From positions 62,001 through 126,000 of the forward strand of contig CACIHO010000001.1 in the NCBI GenBank assembly GCA_902586485.1: a stretch of 64,000 nucleotides of DNA, in the 5' to 3' direction. How positions within the stretch are numbered: the stretch's first letter is position 1; the number at the start of each line of letters is the position of its first letter. The notes under the pieces were generated by a model. It saw only the letters and a program-made list of their open reading frames with translations, was not told the DNA's origin and searched no databases. This document shows, in pieces, positions 59,156 through 64,000 of the stretch. A program made the position numbers and the translations under genes. The stretch comes from an uncultured Pelagibacteraceae bacterium. Its GTDB lineage: Bacteria > Pseudomonadota > Alphaproteobacteria > Pelagibacterales > Pelagibacteraceae.

Positions 59156-59572
59156 ATGATCGAGAAGTTTAATGGAATTGTTTATCTAATCATTTTTATT
59201 GTTCATTTCCTTGTTTATGCTGTTTATGCTTTCAGAGCTATAGTTGGAACAAAGAGTTTTATGGATCAATATAACATCGATCATTCGGCAGCTGTGATTA
59301 CAAGATTTTTTGGAGCTCCTTTTGTTGGGTCTTTCCTAATGGCTATTTATATTATGTTCGTTAGAGACGGTGGAGTAAATGGAACTTGGGCGTTCTTTAA
59401 TTTAGTATTTGTTCAAAATTTAATGTACTTAATATTTGGTATTTATACCATTTACATAAATAAACTTGGACACACTGAAAAGACTAACAGTGAAGGTGTA
59501 ATAGCTGCTGGAGTACTTACAATTTTAAGTGCTATTCTTACTTACGGATTAGCTGATAAAATTTATATTTAA
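59156..59572 (+). CDS. Small integral membrane protein, unknown function
   Basis: 138 aa, ~4 TM segments. Confidence 0.6.
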   Translation: MIEKFNGIVYLIIFIVHFLVYAVYAFRAIVGTKSFMDQYNIDHSAAVITRFFGAPFVGSFLMAIYIMFVRDGGVNGTWAFFNLVFVQNLMYLIFGIYTIYINKLGHTEKTNSEGVIAAGVLTILSAILTYGLADKIYI

Positions 59573-60570
59573 AACCAATTAGGTATTGGCAGACCTTTTT
59601 CTTCTAAAAATTTTTTATTAAACATTTTAGTTGCGTATTTGTCACTTCTATCACAAAGAATAGTAACAATAGTTTTTCCTGGCCCTAACTCTTTTCCCAT
59701 TCTAATTGCTCCTGCAATATTTATCCCACAGCTTGTACCTAAACTTAATCCTTCGTTTTGAATTAAATCATAAAGAATAGGTAGTGCCTCATGATCATCT
59801 ATTGAATAAGCATTATCAATCTTAGCTTCACCAAAGTTAGCTGTTACTCTACTTGAACCAATTCCTTCAGTAATTGATCCACCCTCCGATTTAAGTTCAC
59901 CATTTTTTATGTAATTATAAAGAGCAGAACCTTTTGGATCAGATAGGTAAATTTTTATATCTTTATTCTTTTCTTTAAGAGCATTGCTAACACCTGAAAT
60001 TGTGCCTCCAGTACCTGAAGAACAAACAAAACCATCAACTTTACCATCAGTTTGTTCCCAGATTTCTTGACCTGTTCCCTCATAATGTCCTCTAGCATTT
60101 GCAGTATTATCAAACTGGTTAGCCCAAATAACCCCGTTATTATTTGTAGGTCTTAGTTCATCTGCAAGTCTCGCTGCTACTTTTACAAAGTTATTGTCAT
60201 CTTTATAAGGCTTAGGTGGAACTAATCTTAATTCAGCTCCAAGGTTTCGAAGTAAATCTTTTTTCTCTTGTGTTTGATTATCATTCATTACAATTATAGT
60301 TTTGTAGCCAAGAGAATTACCTAAAAGACCCAAACCTATTCCTGTATTACCAGCTGTTCCTTCAACAACAGTCCCACCTTTAGAAATTAATTTTTTTTCT
60401 TGAGCATCTTTAATTAATGCAAGTGCAGCTCTATCTTTTACTGATCCTCCAGGATTTAAAAATTCTGCTTTTCCATAAATGTTACACCCAGTAATTTCAG
60501 AGGCTGCTCTGAGTTTAATTAATGGAGTATTTCCTATTCCAGATATAAAATCGTTTTGGATATTATTCAT
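59569..60570 (-). CDS. cysK: Cysteine synthase/PLP-dependent beta-replacing enzyme
   Basis: [41 protein letters not shown]; start set to MNNIQND (track ORF to 60621). Confidence 0.92.
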   Translation of the reverse strand: MNNIQNDFISGIGNTPLIKLRAASEITGCNIYGKAEFLNPGGSVKDRAALALIKDAQEKKLISKGGTVVEGTAGNTGIGLGLLGNSLGYKTIIVMNDNQTQEKKDLLRNLGAELRLVPPKPYKDDNNFVKVAARLADELRPTNNNGVIWANQFDNTANARGHYEGTGQEIWEQTDGKVDGFVCSSGTGGTISGVSNALKEKNKDIKIYLSDPKGSALYNYIKNGELKSEGGSITEGIGSSRVTANFGEAKIDNAYSIDDHEALPILYDLIQNEGLSLGTSCGINIAGAIRMGKELGPGKTIVTILCDRSDKYATKMFNKKFLEEKGLPIPNWF

Positions 60571-61147
60571 TATCTGATTTTTTATCACTATCAGATGTAA
60601 TTCCATAAGGTTTAAATTCACTATCTGCTATTCCAACACTTCTTGCAGGAATTCCAACCATTACAGCATTTTCTGAAACATCTTTTGTAATAACTGCATT
60701 TGCTCCAATTCTAGCACCTTTGCCAACGACTACAGGACCTAATACTTGTGCACCTGAACCAATAACTACATCTTCTTTTATAGTAGGATGTCTTTTCATA
60801 TTTCTTTGGTCATTTGAATTAATACTTGGAGCAATTCCACCTAACGTAACCATGTGATAGATAGTTACATTATCCCCAATGTCTGAAGTTTCACCAATCA
60901 CAACACCCATTCCATGATCTATAAATAAATTTTTTCCAATTTTTGCATTAGGATGAATTTCTATTCCAGTTAAGAATCTTGAAAATTGAGAAATGATTCT
61001 TGCTATCAAATGAAATTTTGCAGTACTAAAAAAATTTGCTATTCGATGAAAAAAAACTGCTTTAACACCAGGATAAGTTAATATCAAACTTAACTTTGAC
61101 CTTGCAGCAGGATCTCTATCAATTATGGATTGTAAAAAATCACTCAT
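60563..61147 (-). CDS. cysE: Serine O-acetyltransferase
   Basis: Left-handed beta helix: [43 protein letters not shown]. Confidence 0.93.
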   Translation of the reverse strand: MSDFLQSIIDRDPAARSKLSLILTYPGVKAVFFHRIANFFSTAKFHLIARIISQFSRFLTGIEIHPNAKIGKNLFIDHGMGVVIGETSDIGDNVTIYHMVTLGGIAPSINSNDQRNMKRHPTIKEDVVIGSGAQVLGPVVVGKGARIGANAVITKDVSENAVMVGIPARSVGIADSEFKPYGITSDSDKKSDNE

Positions 61148-61227
61148 ATTTCTTTAGTTTAGTTGCTGTTGATTAAAAAATTATATGCCTTATATAGTAC
61201 ATAATTGCTTAATTTAAAGAGGTTTAA

Positions 61228-61638
61228 ATGTATAAAAACACCAATTGTTTTCATCTAGCCATCCCGTGTGGAGACTTAGAGATCGCAAAAAAGTTTTACA
61301 GTGAAACTTTGGGATGTAGATTAGACAACTCAGCACAAGAGTGGGCAGATGTAGATTTTTGGGGCAATGAATTAACTCTTCATAAAAGTGAACATAAATT
61401 AGATAATGAGAGACACGACGTTGATATGGGGAACGTGTCCGTCCCTCATTTTGGAGTTCACTTATCTAGAAAAGATTTTGATGCACTGAAACAGAGACTT
61501 AAAGATAGTGGTACAAAATATTATGACGAGCCTTATCTTAGATTTAAGGGAACCAAGTACGAACAAGAGACATTTTTTGTAAAAGATCCTAACGAAAATA
61601 TTTTAGAAATTAAGACGTTAACTGCAAATCCAGAATAA
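61228..61638 (+). CDS. Glyoxalase/VOC superfamily protein
   Basis: FHLAIPCGDLEIAKKFYSETLGCRL, FVKDPNENILEIK. Confidence 0.87.
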   Translation: MYKNTNCFHLAIPCGDLEIAKKFYSETLGCRLDNSAQEWADVDFWGNELTLHKSEHKLDNERHDVDMGNVSVPHFGVHLSRKDFDALKQRLKDSGTKYYDEPYLRFKGTKYEQETFFVKDPNENILEIKTLTANPE

Positions 61639-61647
61639 CCTAATAAC

Positions 61648-62259
61648 TTGATGGAATACCTAGTATTAGGTTTCTTTACTGGTCTTAGTTTAATCTTAGC
61701 AATAGGTGCTCAAAATATTTTTGTGATAGAGCAAGGTTTAAAAAAAAAGCATGTCTTTTTGGTTTGTTTTGTTTGCTCAATTTCAGATTTAATTCTAATA
61801 TTTTTAGGAATTTTTCTTTTTCATTATTTTATACAATATTTTAATAATACAATTGAATTTATATTTAATATTCTTTTAGTAATTTTTTTAATTCATTTTA
61901 TTTATTCAAAAATTAAACAGTTAAATTCTAATGTTATTATTAATAATGAGGCTCAAAATTATACAAGGTTAAATATATTTTTAAAAACTCTTGGTTTTAC
62001 ATACTTAAATCCCCATGTATATTCTGACACAGTGTTTTTTTTAGGGAATTTTTCAAAAAACTTTGTTTTATATCAAAAAATTTTATTTGGAGTAGGAGCT
62101 TCAATTGCATCTTTTATTTTCTTTTTCGCAATAGGATATTTATCAAAAAATTTATCTAAATATGCTAAAAGTGAAAAAGTCTGGAAAGTGATAAATATAT
62201 TTATAGTATGTTTTATGGCTATTTTAACATTGTTTATTATTTCAGAAATGATTAGATAA
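61648..62259 (+). CDS. LysE/ArgO-family amino acid exporter
   Basis: FFTGLSLILAIGAQNIFVIEQGLKKKHVF. Confidence 0.87.
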   Translation: MMEYLVLGFFTGLSLILAIGAQNIFVIEQGLKKKHVFLVCFVCSISDLILIFLGIFLFHYFIQYFNNTIEFIFNILLVIFLIHFIYSKIKQLNSNVIINNEAQNYTRLNIFLKTLGFTYLNPHVYSDTVFFLGNFSKNFVLYQKILFGVGASIASFIFFFAIGYLSKNLSKYAKSEKVWKVINIFIVCFMAILTLFIISEMIR

Positions 62260-62262
62260 GTT

Positions 62263-63318
62263 ATGGCAAATATAAAGTTCACCAGTGTACATAAATCATT
62301 TGGTTCTAATAAGATAATTAAAAATTTTAATCTTCAAGGTAAAGAGGATGAGTTTCTTGTATTAGTTGGACCATCTGGATGTGGAAAATCAACCCTTCTA
62401 AGAATGATTGCAGGATTAGAAAAAATAGATGAAGGTGAAATCTTTATTAATGATCAAAAAATTAATGAACTTCATCCCTCGAAACGTCAAACTGCAATGG
62501 TTTTTCAATCTTATGCACTTTACCCTCATATGAATGTTTATGAAAATATGTCGTTTGGTTTAAAAATAGAAAAAAGACCAAAAGAAGAAATCAATACAAA
62601 AGTTATGCAAGCAGCAAAAATTCTAAAAATTGAAGAACTTCTTGAGAGGAAACCAAAACAATTGTCTGGAGGTCAAAGACAAAGGGTTGCAATAGGAAGA
62701 GCTATCACAAGAAATCCAAAAATATTCTTATTCGATGAACCATTATCAAATTTGGATGCTGCTTTAAGGGCTGAAATGAGAGTTGAAATATCAAAATTAC
62801 ACAATCAAATAAAAACTAACATGATATATGTTACTCATGATCAGGTTGAAGCTATGACTTTAGCAGACAGAATAGTAATTTTAAATCAAGGTAATATTGA
62901 ACAGGTCGGGACTCCTGAAGAAATTTATAATGATCCTGCAAACATATTTGTTGCTCAATTTATTGGTACACCCAAAATGAATATTCTAGAAATTGATGAA
63001 AAAAACGTAATTTCTGACAATAAAATTAAGTTATTAGGTAATGATATTGTGTTTGATAATTTAAAACTCAATAAATCAAAACACTTTGTAGGTATTAGAC
63101 CTGAACACTTAAAAGCAAATCAAGAAAATCAATTTAGTTTTAATCCTGAAATTGAATTAATCGAAAACTTAGGTAATGAAAAAATTGCTTACATGAAAAA
63201 AGAGGAACACCAATTAAGCGCAAAAATCCCGAGCAACTTAGATATTGGAAATAAAATTGGATTTGATCTAATTGACATTTTTATTTTTGACGAAAATGGA
63301 AAAAGGTTAAAATCTTAG
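62263..63318 (+). CDS. Carbohydrate-type ABC transporter ATP-binding protein (UgpC/MalK-like)
   Basis: GPSGCGKSTLLRMIAGLE, LSGGQRQRVAIGRAI, FDEPLSNLDAALRAEMR, C-terminal regulatory domain. Confidence 0.93.
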   Translation: MANIKFTSVHKSFGSNKIIKNFNLQGKEDEFLVLVGPSGCGKSTLLRMIAGLEKIDEGEIFINDQKINELHPSKRQTAMVFQSYALYPHMNVYENMSFGLKIEKRPKEEINTKVMQAAKILKIEELLERKPKQLSGGQRQRVAIGRAITRNPKIFLFDEPLSNLDAALRAEMRVEISKLHNQIKTNMIYVTHDQVEAMTLADRIVILNQGNIEQVGTPEEIYNDPANIFVAQFIGTPKMNILEIDEKNVISDNKIKLLGNDIVFDNLKLNKSKHFVGIRPEHLKANQENQFSFNPEIELIENLGNEKIAYMKKEEHQLSAKIPSNLDIGNKIGFDLIDIFIFDENGKRLKS

Positions 63319-63381
63319 CACAACTTACAATTGACAAATTTCAATTTTCTCCCAATTTTTTAGTATTTGCTATGAGACTAG

Positions 63382-63398
63382 CACATACCTGGTATGTG
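63382..63398. promoter_or_regulatory. Palindromic candidate operator CACATACC-T-GGTATGTG
   Basis: Perfect 8-1-8 palindrome ~65 bp upstream of SBP start. Confidence 0.65.
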
Positions 63399-63411
63399 AC
63401 AGTGAGTAGTT

Positions 63412-63426
63412 TGCGAATCATTCTCA
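63412..63426. promoter_or_regulatory. Fur-like box upstream of ABC substrate-binding protein
   Basis: tgcgaatcattctca; reverse complement tgagaatgattcgca closely matches the fbpA boxes at 27918-27948. Confidence 0.55.
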
Positions 63427-63461
63427 AATTAATATAGTTTTATTTATAAATAGGAGGGGAA

Positions 63462-64000
63462 ATGAAGAATATAATAAGATTGTTTTGCGTAATATCTTTT
63501 TTTATTTCAAGCATTGTTTACGCAGACATAAAGTTTTGGACTACAGAAGTTCAGCCTGCCCGAATGGCTAAGCAAGAGGAAATGGCAAAAGCTTTTGAAG
63601 CTAAAACAGGAATTAAAGTAGAGGTGATCCCAGTAGAAGAAAAAGATTTGGGAACTAGAGCTACAGCAGCTGCTGCAGCAGGTGATTTACCAGATGTGAT
63701 CTACCACACTTTACAATATGTATTACCATGGGCTGAAGCTGGAATTTTAGATGTGGACGCTAACAATGATGTAGTTAAAGACCTAGGTAAAGATACATTT
63801 GCACCTGGTGCGCTTAACATGGCTAAAAAGGGTTCAAAAATTGCAGCCGTTCCAGTTGATGGATGGACACAAATGGTTGTTTACAGAAAAGACCTTTTTG
63901 AAAATGCAGATTTAGCACCACCAACAAGTTATGCAAACATTGTTGCTGCAGTTGAAAAATTATCAAAACAAAACGGCATGTTTGGTTTTGTTGCTGCAAC
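63462..64000 (+). CDS. Carbohydrate-type ABC transporter substrate-binding protein (partial, runs off window)
   Basis: Manual translation MKNIIRLFCVISFFISSIVYADIKFWTTEVQPARMAKQEEMAKAFEAKTGIKVEVIPVEEKDLGTRATAAAAAGDLPDVIY; SD taggagggg; no stop before 64000. Confidence 0.88.
   Translation, partial: MKNIIRLFCVISFFISSIVYADIKFWTTEVQPARMAKQEEMAKAFEAKTGIKVEVIPVEEKDLGTRATAAAAAGDLPDVIYHTLQYVLPWAEAGILDVDANNDVVKDLGKDTFAPGALNMAKKGSKIAAVPVDGWTQMVVYRKDLFENADLAPPTSYANIVAAVEKLSKQNGMFGFVAA

Noticed and set aside
1-64000. Mobile elements, prophage, CRISPR arrays, toxin-antitoxin or defence islands
   Set aside because: No transposase, integrase, Cas, restriction-modification or phage structural protein among the ORFs and no regularly spaced repeat array seen.

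Overview
AT-rich alphaproteobacterial chromosome segment with very short spacers and many ATGA-type overlaps. Gene content and protein similarity look like the SAR11 / Pelagibacter lineage (inference, no search run). I see no rRNA, tRNA, CRISPR array, transposase, integrase or prophage gene. Main blocks: (1) ~0-28 kb, a methylated-osmolyte / one-carbon island: GcvT/LigM-like and MetF-like proteins, ProXW-type betaine transporter, Rieske oxygenase, betaine-homocysteine methyltransferase, two dimethylglycine/sarcosine dehydrogenase-like proteins, ETF and ETF-QO, plus a DddP-like DMSP lyase and an AcuI-like acryloyl-CoA reductase. A tightly coupled run of poorly understood genes (ureohydrolase, methyltransferase, SET protein, DddP, CysC-like kinase, HIGH-type nucleotidyltransferase, BesD/ArpA-like oxygenase, enoyl-CoA hydratase) is embedded in it. 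(2) 27.9-32 kb, a ferric-iron FbpABC transporter with Fur-like boxes. (3) 35-49 kb, a sugar-acid catabolic cluster with a TRAP transporter and three unrelated dehydratase families. (4) 49-64 kb, ppc, ccdA, tandem SMR transporters, a cassette of small uncharacterised proteins, cysK/cysE and an ABC carbohydrate transporter. Most notable non-coding signals: an unusually long (~290 bp) structured gap between convergent genes at 35114-35404, strong hairpins immediately 3' of the substrate-binding-protein gene in all three transport operons where that junction is visible, and a Fur-like motif recurring upstream of a carbohydrate-type binding protein at 63.4 kb.
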